Of a stretch of DNA of 33,477 nucleotides, positions 9,467-18,838 are shown piece after piece. The stretch spans positions 1 through 33,477 of the forward strand of contig JAAKFN010000005.1 in NCBI GenBank assembly GCA_011065045.1. Direction: 5' to 3'. Origin of the DNA: Candidatus Anoxychlamydiales bacterium. Its GTDB lineage: Bacteria; Chlamydiota; Chlamydiia; Chlamydiales; SM23-39. The notes under the pieces are model-generated. The model saw nothing but the letters and a program-made list of their open reading frames with translations. It had not been told where the DNA came from and searched no databases. Position 1 is the stretch's first letter. Every line of letters starts with the position of its first letter. A program made the position numbers and the translations under genes.

Positions 9467-10153
9467 TTAAATTAACACCTTTGAGATGCTTTTTAAAGCT
9501 GCAATCTCTTGAGTTATATCCAAAATAATAAGAGCTCTGCCTTTGCTTAACTTAAATATGACTTCATTAGAGGTATTGTAATTTCTCAAAGAAAAAAAGC
9601 TACTATCTATTGTTTTATCTTTTAAATTCCACTTGAGCCCTTTTGTAGTAATTATAGATTCTTCAAACGGAATTATTGTAATAGTTGAGAGGGGGCTTAG
9701 ATTGATATTAAACTCTTTCATTAAGACAACTCCAAGCTTTGTGCCAAACCCATTTTTTGTTGGGTAGGTATCTAAAAAAAACAATTCTTGCTTTTCAGAG
9801 TATTTTGTAATAATTTGAGCATTTCCAATTATATGATCGATTTCACCTCCGCTAAAACCTAAAACTAAAGAGGGCATAAGGTTTAGCTTTTTCGCAAAGA
9901 TAATGGATTTTTCAAAATCAGTTTTGTTTTGATCTAAGATTTTAATGAAGGAATTTGATTTGTTTTCTCGTATAGAGTCTCCATCTCCTATGTTATAGTT
10001 TGGTTTTATCAAACAATCTTTTAGTTTATCAGAGGCTCCATCTGCTGCTATGATAACTGTATTTAAATCTATGTAATCAAAGAGCTTTTGATTTGGAAAA
10101 TCTCCATTTAAAAAGATTATGCTTTTGTAAGAATTCAATATTTTATGAACCAT
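9467..10153 (-). CDS. thiN: thiamine pyrophosphokinase
   Basis: AADGASDKL, GDGDSI, DQNKTDFEKSI, GFSGGEIDHIIGN motifs of TPK. Confidence 0.88.
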   Translation of the reverse strand: MVHKILNSYKSIIFLNGDFPNQKLFDYIDLNTVIIAADGASDKLKDCLIKPNYNIGDGDSIRENKSNSFIKILDQNKTDFEKSIIFAKKLNLMPSLVLGFSGGEIDHIIGNAQIITKYSEKQELFFLDTYPTKNGFGTKLGVVLMKEFNINLSPLSTITIIPFEESIITTKGLKWNLKDKTIDSSFFSLRNYNTSNEVIFKLSKGRALIILDITQEIAALKSISKVLI

Positions 10154-10154
10154 A

Positions 10155-10412
10155 TTATTTTCTTTCGTATTTGATTTTCAAAATGATCAAGAGAGCTGAA
10201 AAAATTAGCATTATAATATTTGTTATCCAAACAGATCCAGCTTTTAAGATGATTCCGTATATAACCCAACAAATTGAGCAAATGAAAAAATTAACAAGCA
10301 TTAGAAGAGATAGATCAGCTACAGATTTGGTTTTGTATGTTTGAAGAAGCTGAGGAATCAAACTAATTGTTGATGTAATGGATGCAATAGAGCCAATAAT
10401 TAATAAAAACAT
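10155..10412 (-). CDS. SemiSWEET / PQ-loop family transporter, candidate thiamine transporter
   Basis: 85 aa, three TM segments, SLIPQLLQTYKTKSVADLS PQ-loop, conserved W and N in TM2/TM3. Confidence 0.88.
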   Translation of the reverse strand: MFLLIIGSIASITSTISLIPQLLQTYKTKSVADLSLLMLVNFFICSICWVIYGIILKAGSVWITNIIMLIFSALLIILKIKYERK

Positions 10413-10416
10413 TTTA

Positions 10417-10497
10417 AATCCCTTGCGCTAGCATTATCTAGATCAGGTTCTTTGGGTTAGCATTTTTTTTGCTTCTCAGCTTTGTAGCACCCCAATA
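10417..10497 (-). promoter_or_regulatory. TPP riboswitch (THI element)
   Basis: reverse complement ATTGGGGTGCTACAAAGCTGAGAAGC...AACCCAAAGAACCTGATCTAGATAATGCTAGCGCAAGGGA: canonical GCTGAGA, ACCTGATCTRGATAATGCYAGCGNAGGGA core. Confidence 0.96.
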
Positions 10498-10629
10498 AAA
10501 TTTATAAACTATTATAGATGATTAGGGTCTATTTGAAAATCATTTTTCTAGTAGGGATTTAAAATAAATTTTAAAATATCTAGCTAAAAAAAAAGTGTGT
10601 AAAAATAAAAAAAATTATATAAGAAATTT

Positions 10630-11790
10630 ATGATCACGTTTGTAAGTCAACTGCTGCTTTTTTGTATTTTAGTTACTCAATCATTATTTATTGCAATAAT
10701 TAGATTTGAGCCTGAGACTACCTATAAATTCGCAATTCCTATTTTTGTAAGTATCATCGCTTTTTTTTGCGCTCCTATTCAAGGAGGTTTATCTGATTAT
10801 TATTGTAGAAAAAAAGCGCTTATTTTTGCTTTGCTTATTACCTTGATCTCATCTGTTTTTTTTCTTTTTTGGATTTCACAAAACAATATATTATATTTAA
10901 TCATTTACATTGTGATGTTTGGTGTTGCTGGTAATGTAAATCCAATTGTGCTTTCTGCATATAAAGATATATCTAAACAATTTATGAATTTTAGATTTTT
11001 TATGGCTATGGTGCTTTTTTATTATTTTGTAGGGGACTTTTCTCATGTATTATCTAGATTTTTCACTCACTCAGGAGCCATGCTTGAGTTATCCTATTTT
11101 TTGTTAGTTATTTGCATTATTTTAGTTTATTTAGTTTATAAAGATACTAAAGATGTAGATTTAAATGTTCGTTATTCCAAGGAGCGTATATCTATTTCAA
11201 ATGAAGTTAAATATATCTATCATAATTTTTTAAAGCATAAATCTTTTATGTTTGGATTTTTTGGATATCTTTTTTTAGAACTATCTATTTATCAGTTCAC
11301 TTTTAGAAATGAGGCTTTTAAAAATTTTTTAACACAGCTCGTGCCTTTTGAAATGATTGTAGGTGCTTTTACAGGGGTTCTATTTTTAAAGTTTGCAAAA
11401 TTCTCAGATGAAAAAACATTTTTTTCAGGATTAATAATGGTGTTAATTTCTTTTCTCATTTTATTTTTTTCTAAAATATTTGGATGGATAAATAGGCCTT
11501 TATTAGTTGCTACAATGATCATTTTAGGAACGAGCTACTCAATTGCATATTCTTGTGTGTATTGTTTGTTCACAAGAAAACGTCACCATCATGATCATGG
11601 AAAAGTTTTTGGAATGTTAGCGTCTGCAGATTATATATCATATCTTATTGCTATTGGTATAGTTGCTTTAACATTTAAAATACCTGTTCAAAGAGTGTGG
11701 CTGATATCATTATCATTATTTGTTGTAGGAATAATCTTTTTCCTCTTCTTTTTACATCACGATAAAAAAATAACAAAAATTCCTAGATAA
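10630..11790 (+). CDS. MFS transporter (TetA/DHA1-like)
   Basis: about 12 hydrophobic segments, motif A-like GGLSDYYCRKKALI. Confidence 0.75.
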   Translation: MITFVSQLLLFCILVTQSLFIAIIRFEPETTYKFAIPIFVSIIAFFCAPIQGGLSDYYCRKKALIFALLITLISSVFFLFWISQNNILYLIIYIVMFGVAGNVNPIVLSAYKDISKQFMNFRFFMAMVLFYYFVGDFSHVLSRFFTHSGAMLELSYFLLVICIILVYLVYKDTKDVDLNVRYSKERISISNEVKYIYHNFLKHKSFMFGFFGYLFLELSIYQFTFRNEAFKNFLTQLVPFEMIVGAFTGVLFLKFAKFSDEKTFFSGLIMVLISFLILFFSKIFGWINRPLLVATMIILGTSYSIAYSCVYCLFTRKRHHHDHGKVFGMLASADYISYLIAIGIVALTFKIPVQRVWLISLSLFVVGIIFFLFFLHHDKKITKIPR

Positions 11791-11795
11791 GGCTT

Positions 11796-12236
11796 TTAAT
11801 TGCCTTTTTCTTTTGAAAGCTTATTTGCTTTTCTAAGTTGATAGCTCCAAACCCAATAATAGACACTCATACCTAGTCCAAAGAGCCAAAGAGCTTCTAC
11901 AGTCCAAGCAGATTTTCCAGTAACTGATGCTAAATTTATAAGATAGGTATTTAATTTGTGTGAAACGATAAGGTAGATGATTTGAAAAAAGGTAACAATT
12001 AGACTAATTGCTCTTATTACTAAAATCCAAGAAAGCCAAGTAGTTCCTCTTTTTTTATAGCCAAAATAATAAGTAGCTCCTCCGAAACCAGCTCCAATTG
12101 CTAGTATAAAAATAGCGAAAAGACTAGGTGTGAAAAAAAGCAGAGATATCCAAGAGGTTAAACAAATTACAATAAAGCTAATAAGCCAATTTTTTCTTAT
12201 ATATTCCATATGAAAACCGCTATAAAGAAAAAACAT
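11796..12236 (-). CDS. hypothetical integral membrane protein
   Basis: about four hydrophobic segments; start may be internal (MEYIRKNW). Confidence 0.55.
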   Translation of the reverse strand: MFFLYSGFHMEYIRKNWLISFIVICLTSWISLLFFTPSLFAIFILAIGAGFGGATYYFGYKKRGTTWLSWILVIRAISLIVTFFQIIYLIVSHKLNTYLINLASVTGKSAWTVEALWLFGLGMSVYYWVWSYQLRKANKLSKEKGN

Positions 12237-12348
12237 TATATGTTTAAAAATTATTATAAATCAACGACTTTCATCAAATTTTTTTAAGTTTTAGATAGTT
12301 GCTTTTTATAAAAAAATTATCTATTATCCTTTTGATAATTATCAAAAA

Positions 12349-13623
12349 ATGAGGTGGTTTATCAAAAGTCGTGTGAGTTTAAAGTGGGTTATCTGGGGGC
12401 TTTGCGCAATATTTTATTTCTATGAATTTGTTCTAAGAGTATCTCCAAGTGTTATGATTGATGACTTAATGAATAGCTTTGGTATTACTGCTTCTACAGT
12501 TGGTCTTTTAACCTCTTTTTATCTTTATTCATACGGTCCATTGCAAGTTCCTGTCGGAATGATAATGGATCATTTTGGAGTAAAAAAAGTTTTGAGCTCA
12601 GCTGCAATTGTATGCGGCTTAGGAGCTCTTGTTTTTGCTTCATCTAAATATTTAGCTTTTGCAGGTCTTGGAAGGGGTTTAATTGGAGCTGGCTCTTCTT
12701 TTGCTTTCATTGCGATGATATATGTTAGCTCTAATTGGTTTGATCAGACAAAGAGAGCTTTTTTAATTGGAGCAGCAAACTCCCTTGCAATGCTAGGCGC
12801 ATCTGCTGGAAACGGTCCCTTGGCTGGATTTATTAAAAACTTTGGATGGAGAGAGAGTATTTTTGTGTTTGGTGTTTTTGGTATTGTTTTAGGCATTATT
12901 ATCTATTTTGTTTTCAAAATGGATAAAAGAGATGAGACAATAGAGAAGAAAACAGCTAAGTTAAAAATTCATGTTTTTGAAAACATAAAGCTTATAATAT
13001 CAAAGAAATCTACCTGGATTAATGGTGTAGCCGCTCTTTTATTTTATATGACAACTACTATCTTTGCAGGGCTTTGGGGAGCTTCTTTTGTTCAAAAGGC
13101 TTATTCAGTAAGTAAAGAAGTTGCAGGTTATGCAATGTCTATATTTTTTGCTGGATGGTTAGTAGGCGGGCCTTTAATGGGGTTTTTCTCAGATCTTTTG
13201 GGGGAAAGAAAAATAGCAATTAGAATTGGAGTAATAGGAGCCCTACTTTGTCTTGTGCCTGTGATATATTTTCCTTTTATACATATATACATAGTCTATG
13301 TTTTACTTTTTTTAGTAGGGCTCTTTTCATCAGCTGAACTTCTTAGTTTTTCTCTAGCAATAGAGTTAAATACTTTTAAAGCAAAAGCTACAGCCGCAGC
13401 TTTTACAAATTTTATAATCTCAATGGGAGATATTATTTTCCAACCTCTTGTTGGGCGTTTACTAGATAGTAATTGGAATGGAAGTATAGTAGAAGGGATA
13501 AGAGTCTATAGAGTTGAAGACTATCAAATAGCTCTATCTTGTCTTCCAATGACTCTTGTTTTAGCTTTTATATTGCTCTTTTTTGTAAAAGAAAAAAGCT
13601 CTAAAAAAGTTAGTGTTAAATAG
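12349..13623 (+). CDS. MFS transporter
   Basis: 12 TM pattern, YGPLQVPVGMIMDHFGVKKVLSSAA motif A, GPLMGFFSDLLGERK second-half motif. Confidence 0.88.
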   Translation: MRWFIKSRVSLKWVIWGLCAIFYFYEFVLRVSPSVMIDDLMNSFGITASTVGLLTSFYLYSYGPLQVPVGMIMDHFGVKKVLSSAAIVCGLGALVFASSKYLAFAGLGRGLIGAGSSFAFIAMIYVSSNWFDQTKRAFLIGAANSLAMLGASAGNGPLAGFIKNFGWRESIFVFGVFGIVLGIIIYFVFKMDKRDETIEKKTAKLKIHVFENIKLIISKKSTWINGVAALLFYMTTTIFAGLWGASFVQKAYSVSKEVAGYAMSIFFAGWLVGGPLMGFFSDLLGERKIAIRIGVIGALLCLVPVIYFPFIHIYIVYVLLFLVGLFSSAELLSFSLAIELNTFKAKATAAAFTNFIISMGDIIFQPLVGRLLDSNWNGSIVEGIRVYRVEDYQIALSCLPMTLVLAFILLFFVKEKSSKKVSVK

Positions 13624-13635
13624 CTTTATTTAGAT

Positions 13636-15459
13636 CTAACTTTTTTTTCGATCAAATGTTTTACGTTCGTTTTCTGTTAAATAACGCTTTCTAAGACGGA
13701 TATTTTTAGGAGTTATTTCTACAAGCTCATCATCTTCAATGTAGCTAATAGCTTCTTCTAAAGTAAATGTTTTAGGTGGGGTAAGGATAATATTATCATC
13801 TTTAAGAGTGGTTCTAAAGTTTGTTAGTTGCTTAGCTTTTGAGACATTAATAATTAAATCATTTTCTCTAGAATTTTCTCCAACAATCATTCCTTCATAA
13901 ACATCATCTAATGGTTTAACAAATAAGGTGCCTCTTTTCTGTAAGTTCAGACAAGCATATCCATTAGTTGTGCCTTTGCATATAGAAATTAGAACGCCTC
14001 TTTTTCTTCCAGGAATGTGTCCTTTAAGTGGAGCGAAATGATCGTAAATTGAGGTCATGATAACAAGACCTCTCGATAGAGTTAGAAGCTCGCCTAAACA
14101 GCCCATTAAACCTCTTGTTGGAACTAAAAAATTCATGCGTGAGATATCCAGCTCATTTGTATCTAAAGATTGCATTTCTCCTTTTCTATTAGACATTTCT
14201 TCTATAATAGCTCCTGAAAATTCCTTTGGGACTTCTATATGAACGCTCTCAATCGGTTCGCATTTTTTTCCATCAAGCTCTTTTATAATTACTTTTGGTT
14301 TTGAGACAGTAATTTCGAAATTTTCTCTTCGCATAGCTTCTATTAAAACAGCTAAATGCAACTCTCCTCTACCAGATACTGTAATTCTATCTGTAACATT
14401 GTCAGGGATATCAATTTTTAAAGTGACATTTGCTTTTTTCTCTCTAAGAAGTCGCTCTTTGAGCTTGTGCATAGTAAGGTTTTTTCCGTCTCTACCAGAA
14501 AAAGGAGAGGAATTTACCATAATATCGATAGATAGAGTTGGCTCTTCTATTGAAATAGGAGATAGTTTTTTTGTGTTGTCTAAATCGCATAGAGTATCTC
14601 CAATACTAACTTTTTCAAGTCCTGAAATTGTAACAATATCACCAACACCAGCTTCCAAGAGCTCAACTTTTTTAAGGCCATGGTAGCCATTTATTTTTTG
14701 TATTTTAAAGTTTTGTTCAATGCCATCTTTATCGATTCTTTTAATTTCCATTCCCTTTTTTGCAACGCCCTCTAAGATTCTGCCGCAGGCTTGCCTTCCT
14801 AAGTAATTATCATAATCTATTGTTGCAGCTTGCATTAAAAAAGGAGCGTTAATATCTCCTTTAGGTGCTGGAACTTTTTCTATGATCAAATCAAATAGAG
14901 GTTTCATATTCTCTTTTGGATCATTTTCATTTTTAATAGCATAGCCATTAACTCCAGATGCATAGATATAAGCAAAATCTAACTGTTCATCTGTAGCAGA
15001 GAGCTCAACAAAAAGATCAAATGTTTGATTTAAGCATCTTTCTACATCAGCTCCATCTTTATCAATCTTATTTAAAACAACAATTGGACAGAGCCCTAAT
15101 TCAAGAGATTTCTTTAATACAAATCTAGTCTGAGGCATAGGCCCTTCTTTTGCATCAACGAGCAGAAGAACTGAATTAACCATCCCTAAAATCCTTTCAA
15201 CCTCACCAGAAAAATCAGCATGACCTGGGGTATCTATAATATTTATTTTATAATCATCATAAAAGATAGAGGTATGTTTTGAAAAAATAGTGATACCTCT
15301 TTCTTGTTCTTGATCGTAGCTATCCATAACTCTTTCTGGAATCTTTTCATGAGACTGAAAAACATTGGATTGTTTTAGTAAACTATCTAGCATAGTAGTT
15401 TTGCCATGATCAATATGGGCAATAATTGCAATATTTCGGATTTTTTTTGGTTTAAACAT
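13636..15459 (-). CDS. typA: translational GTPase TypA/BipA
   Basis: NIAIIAHIDHGKTTMLDSLL, RGITIFSKH, DTPGHADFSGEVERIL, NKID; C-terminal BipA domain. Confidence 0.96.
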   Translation of the reverse strand: MFKPKKIRNIAIIAHIDHGKTTMLDSLLKQSNVFQSHEKIPERVMDSYDQEQERGITIFSKHTSIFYDDYKINIIDTPGHADFSGEVERILGMVNSVLLLVDAKEGPMPQTRFVLKKSLELGLCPIVVLNKIDKDGADVERCLNQTFDLFVELSATDEQLDFAYIYASGVNGYAIKNENDPKENMKPLFDLIIEKVPAPKGDINAPFLMQAATIDYDNYLGRQACGRILEGVAKKGMEIKRIDKDGIEQNFKIQKINGYHGLKKVELLEAGVGDIVTISGLEKVSIGDTLCDLDNTKKLSPISIEEPTLSIDIMVNSSPFSGRDGKNLTMHKLKERLLREKKANVTLKIDIPDNVTDRITVSGRGELHLAVLIEAMRRENFEITVSKPKVIIKELDGKKCEPIESVHIEVPKEFSGAIIEEMSNRKGEMQSLDTNELDISRMNFLVPTRGLMGCLGELLTLSRGLVIMTSIYDHFAPLKGHIPGRKRGVLISICKGTTNGYACLNLQKRGTLFVKPLDDVYEGMIVGENSRENDLIINVSKAKQLTNFRTTLKDDNIILTPPKTFTLEEAISYIEDDELVEITPKNIRLRKRYLTENERKTFDRKKS

Positions 15460-15654
15460 TTTTTTTTAGTCCCTTAACTTATGATAAATCTATTTTGAGA
15501 TTATATAAAAATAAATTGATTTAAAGATTTATTTTGTTTTTTGTATATTTTTTCACTAATTATAGCATTACTTCTATTAAATTTAAATACCTGATTCTTA
15601 TCAAAAATATAAATTTTATGGTATTATTTAGCCATTAAAAAAGCAAAATCTAAT

Positions 15655-16869
15655 ATGTACGATCTAATAATTATAGGAGGAGGTCCTGCTGGTATTTTTG
15701 CAGCTATCTCAGCTAAAGAGAAAAAAACTGATATTAAAATTTTAGTATTAGAAAAATCTCAAAAACTATTACATAAGGTCCTAATATCTGGCGGTGGAAG
15801 ATGCAATGTTACAAATGGCCTCTTAAATCCAATGGATCTTGATCCAAAAGATCTTGCAAGAAATTATCCAAGAGGTCAAAAAGAGCTTCTTGGTCCTTTT
15901 CATCAATTTGGTCCAAAAGAGACTATAGGATGGTTTGAAAAAAACAGTGTAAAACTAAAAAAAGAAGAAGATGGCAGGATCTTTCCTCAAAGTAATAGCT
16001 CAGCAACTATAGTAGATAGCCTTTTATTAAGAGCAAAACTTTTAAATATAGAAATTCTAAAAAATCAAGATATTGAAAAAGTATATAAAGAAAATGAGAG
16101 TTTTAAAGTAAGCACCAAAGATAAAACTTTCATAGCTAAAAAACTTGCAATAACTACAGGAAGTTCCACTAAAGGATTTGAGATAGCAAAAGATTTGGGC
16201 CATACAATTAAAAAACCTATTCCATCTTTATTTGGGTTTAATATCTCAAAATTTACTTTAAAAGATTTAAGTGGAATAGCCCTTTTAGTAGAACTTAAGA
16301 TAGAGGGGAGCAAGTTCTCTCAAAAAGGAGACATGTTAATAACTCACTTTGGTTTTAGTGGTCCGGCTATTTTAACGCTGTCATCTTTTGCTGCTAGATA
16401 CCTCTTTGATAAAAGTTATAAGGCAGAATTAATAGTTAACTGGCTTTTTGATTTATCAGAAGATGAGATTTTCAAAAAACTAATAGATCTAAAAAATACG
16501 AAATCTCAAAAAACACTATATTCAGAAAATCTGTTTCACCTCCCAAAAAATCTTTGGTTTGCCTTTTTAGATTTTTTTGATGAGACTTTTACAAAACAAC
16601 TAAAAGATCTTCCTAAGAAAGATCTTTTAATTCTATCTAAAAAGTTAAGCTCAGATAGCTATACAATTAATGGAAAAACAACCAACAAAAAAGAGTTTGT
16701 TACTTGTGGTGGTATAACACTTAAAGAAGTTAACTTTAAAACGATGGAAAGTAAAATTTGTGAAAATCTATTTTTTGCCGGCGAGATTTTAGATATAGAT
16801 GGTGTAACTGGCGGATTTAACTTTCAAAATGCTTGGACTACAGCTTATATTCTTGGGCAATCTATTTAA
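15655..16869 (+). CDS. HI0933-family NAD(P)/FAD-dependent oxidoreductase
   Basis: IIGGGPAGIFAAI, SGGGRCNVTN, TCGGI, FFAGEILDIDGVTGGFNFQNAWTTA. Confidence 0.93.
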   Translation: MYDLIIIGGGPAGIFAAISAKEKKTDIKILVLEKSQKLLHKVLISGGGRCNVTNGLLNPMDLDPKDLARNYPRGQKELLGPFHQFGPKETIGWFEKNSVKLKKEEDGRIFPQSNSSATIVDSLLLRAKLLNIEILKNQDIEKVYKENESFKVSTKDKTFIAKKLAITTGSSTKGFEIAKDLGHTIKKPIPSLFGFNISKFTLKDLSGIALLVELKIEGSKFSQKGDMLITHFGFSGPAILTLSSFAARYLFDKSYKAELIVNWLFDLSEDEIFKKLIDLKNTKSQKTLYSENLFHLPKNLWFAFLDFFDETFTKQLKDLPKKDLLILSKKLSSDSYTINGKTTNKKEFVTCGGITLKEVNFKTMESKICENLFFAGEILDIDGVTGGFNFQNAWTTAYILGQSI

Positions 16870-16943
16870 TATTAGCTTTTCTTTAAGATCTAAAATAAAA
16901 AATTATTTTGTTATAAATATCACTTTTTGCTAAAAAAAATGAT

Positions 16944-17972
16944 ATGGGTAAGTTCAAAAAAATATTCTATTTTTTTATTATTTTAGTAATGTCTAGCTGC
17001 TCAATTTTAAGAGGACCAATTCCTGCAACTGAGACAAGCCAAGTTAATGGCGACGCTGATGAGTGCGAGTTTTGGATAGATGAGAAAGATCCTACAAAAA
17101 GTCTTCTAATTGGAAATGACAAAGATAAAAATGGAGCTTTGTATCTTTGGGATTTAAATGGAAAACTTGTCTCTAAAAGCAAAACTTTAAACCGTCCAGT
17201 TGGAGTTGATGTTAGATATAGCATGAAATTAGGTAATAGAAAAGTTGATATTGTCATTTGCGCTTTAAGATCTACAAACGAAATAAAAGTTTTTGAAATA
17301 GATGCTAAAAATAGAGGGCTAATCGACATTACAACAGATAAAAAAATACCCACTAATTTTACAAAAGATACTTATGGGATTTGTCTTTATAAAAGAGATG
17401 GCGATGGAAAAATATTTGCATTTGTAAGCTCCAAACATAAAGATAATATTCATCAAATAGAGCTCAGAGATGATGGGAACTCAAAAGTTGAAGGAATTCT
17501 CATTAGATCCTTTGGAATAAATGATCAAAAAAGTTTTGTAGAGGGTATGGTTGCAGACGATAATCTCGGATACGTCTACTTCTCAGATGAGAGTAATGCT
17601 ATCTTAAAGTATATTGCTGATCCTGATAAAAATGATAATTCTCTTATTTTGAAATTTGCTACTCAAGATGGGATAAGAGGAGATAGAGAAGGTCTCGCTT
17701 TGTATGAAAATACTAATGATACTGGTTATTTAATTTTATCTTCCCAAGGAAACTCGTCTTTTAAAATCTATGAAAGAGAAGGCAATAATAAATTTATAAA
17801 GACTATATCTTCTCTTCATGCAAAAAATACAGATGGTATAGCAGCGACAAATGCAAGGATTGAGCCAAAATATCCAAATGGGTTATTTGCATGCCATAAT
17901 TCAAAAGGTAAAAATTTTATGATCTATAGTTGGGATAATTTTTTTGGTGATTTTATTAAAAAATCTAAATGA
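16944..17972 (+). CDS. phytase (beta-propeller) lipoprotein
   Basis: lipobox-like leader (..VMSSCS), DECEFWIDEKDPTKSLLIGNDKDKNGALYLWDLNGK, GDREGLALYE, NTDGIAATNARI typical of 3-phytase. Confidence 0.82.
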   Translation: MGKFKKIFYFFIILVMSSCSILRGPIPATETSQVNGDADECEFWIDEKDPTKSLLIGNDKDKNGALYLWDLNGKLVSKSKTLNRPVGVDVRYSMKLGNRKVDIVICALRSTNEIKVFEIDAKNRGLIDITTDKKIPTNFTKDTYGICLYKRDGDGKIFAFVSSKHKDNIHQIELRDDGNSKVEGILIRSFGINDQKSFVEGMVADDNLGYVYFSDESNAILKYIADPDKNDNSLILKFATQDGIRGDREGLALYENTNDTGYLILSSQGNSSFKIYEREGNNKFIKTISSLHAKNTDGIAATNARIEPKYPNGLFACHNSKGKNFMIYSWDNFFGDFIKKSK

Positions 17973-18160
17973 TTTTTTATATATTAATTAAATCTAGTTT
18001 TTTTTGTTTTATTTTAATAACTAGCGATTTATGTAATTGATAATTGCGTTTTATTTGCAAATAGATAATTAGCTGCAGCACAGCGGCTTCAAGTTATTTT
18101 TTATTTTCTTTTCAAAATAATTCTTTTTCGGTTATTAGAAAATTAAAACAAGGTGGATTT

Positions 18161-18694
18161 ATGAAAAGATATTTTAACTTATCTATTAAGCTATTAATTA
18201 GTTTATCTATATTTGCAACATTTGTTGCTTTTACAGAAAAACCAACAGCTGAAAAATCAAAGGCTCAAAATCAAGAAATTGTTGCTAGAGATAGACATGG
18301 CCGAGGACGCGGTCATAGTCGTACTAGACATGGACGTGGTCGACATGGCGGCGGATTTCAATTTAGGGTTGAAATTGGTGCTCCTCGCGATCGTTACTAC
18401 TACGAAAGACCTTATAGGGAATATGTAAGAGTTAATTGTGAAGTATTTGATACTAAATATGCCAAAGTTAGAGAAATTCAAATCGGTGGAAGAGTTATAT
18501 ATCTAAATGGCGCAAGAGATGGAAGAAGATATTATTTCTCTCTACGACCCGGATATCACACGATTAAATGGAGAGTAGAAAATGAAGATTATTTCGGATC
18601 AAAATATAGAAACTACTCAAGAAATTTTAGAGTAGAGCGTGATCGTGATCAGATTGATATCACAATAAAAGGATCTAGCATCTCTGTTAGATAG
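18161..18694 (+). CDS. secreted Arg/Gly/His-rich protein with C-terminal beta-rich domain
   Basis: signal peptide; RDRHGRGRGHSRTRHGRGRHGGG segment at 18287-18355. Confidence 0.7.
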   Translation: MKRYFNLSIKLLISLSIFATFVAFTEKPTAEKSKAQNQEIVARDRHGRGRGHSRTRHGRGRHGGGFQFRVEIGAPRDRYYYERPYREYVRVNCEVFDTKYAKVREIQIGGRVIYLNGARDGRRYYFSLRPGYHTIKWRVENEDYFGSKYRNYSRNFRVERDRDQIDITIKGSSISVR

Positions 18695-18731
18695 ATCTTT
18701 TTATAAGACTAGTTTTTTCAAATTTCAAAAG

Positions 18732-18774
18732 TCAATTATACTTTTTTTTTCTTCTCAAAGAAAAGTATAATTGA
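18732..18774. terminator. inverted repeat, possible terminator
   Basis: TCAATTATACTTTT (18732-18745) / AAAAGTATAATTGA (18761-18774) perfect 14 bp arms. Confidence 0.55.
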
Positions 18775-18838
18775 TATATTCATCTGCTTTTATTTAAAGA
18801 ATATAAAAGCTCTAAAAATATGAGCAAGGCAGAGATTT

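Noticed and set aside
10093-10344. 83 aa plus-strand ORF
   Set aside because: Antisense to the thiN/SemiSWEET pair, which are clearly supported by homology and the riboswitch.
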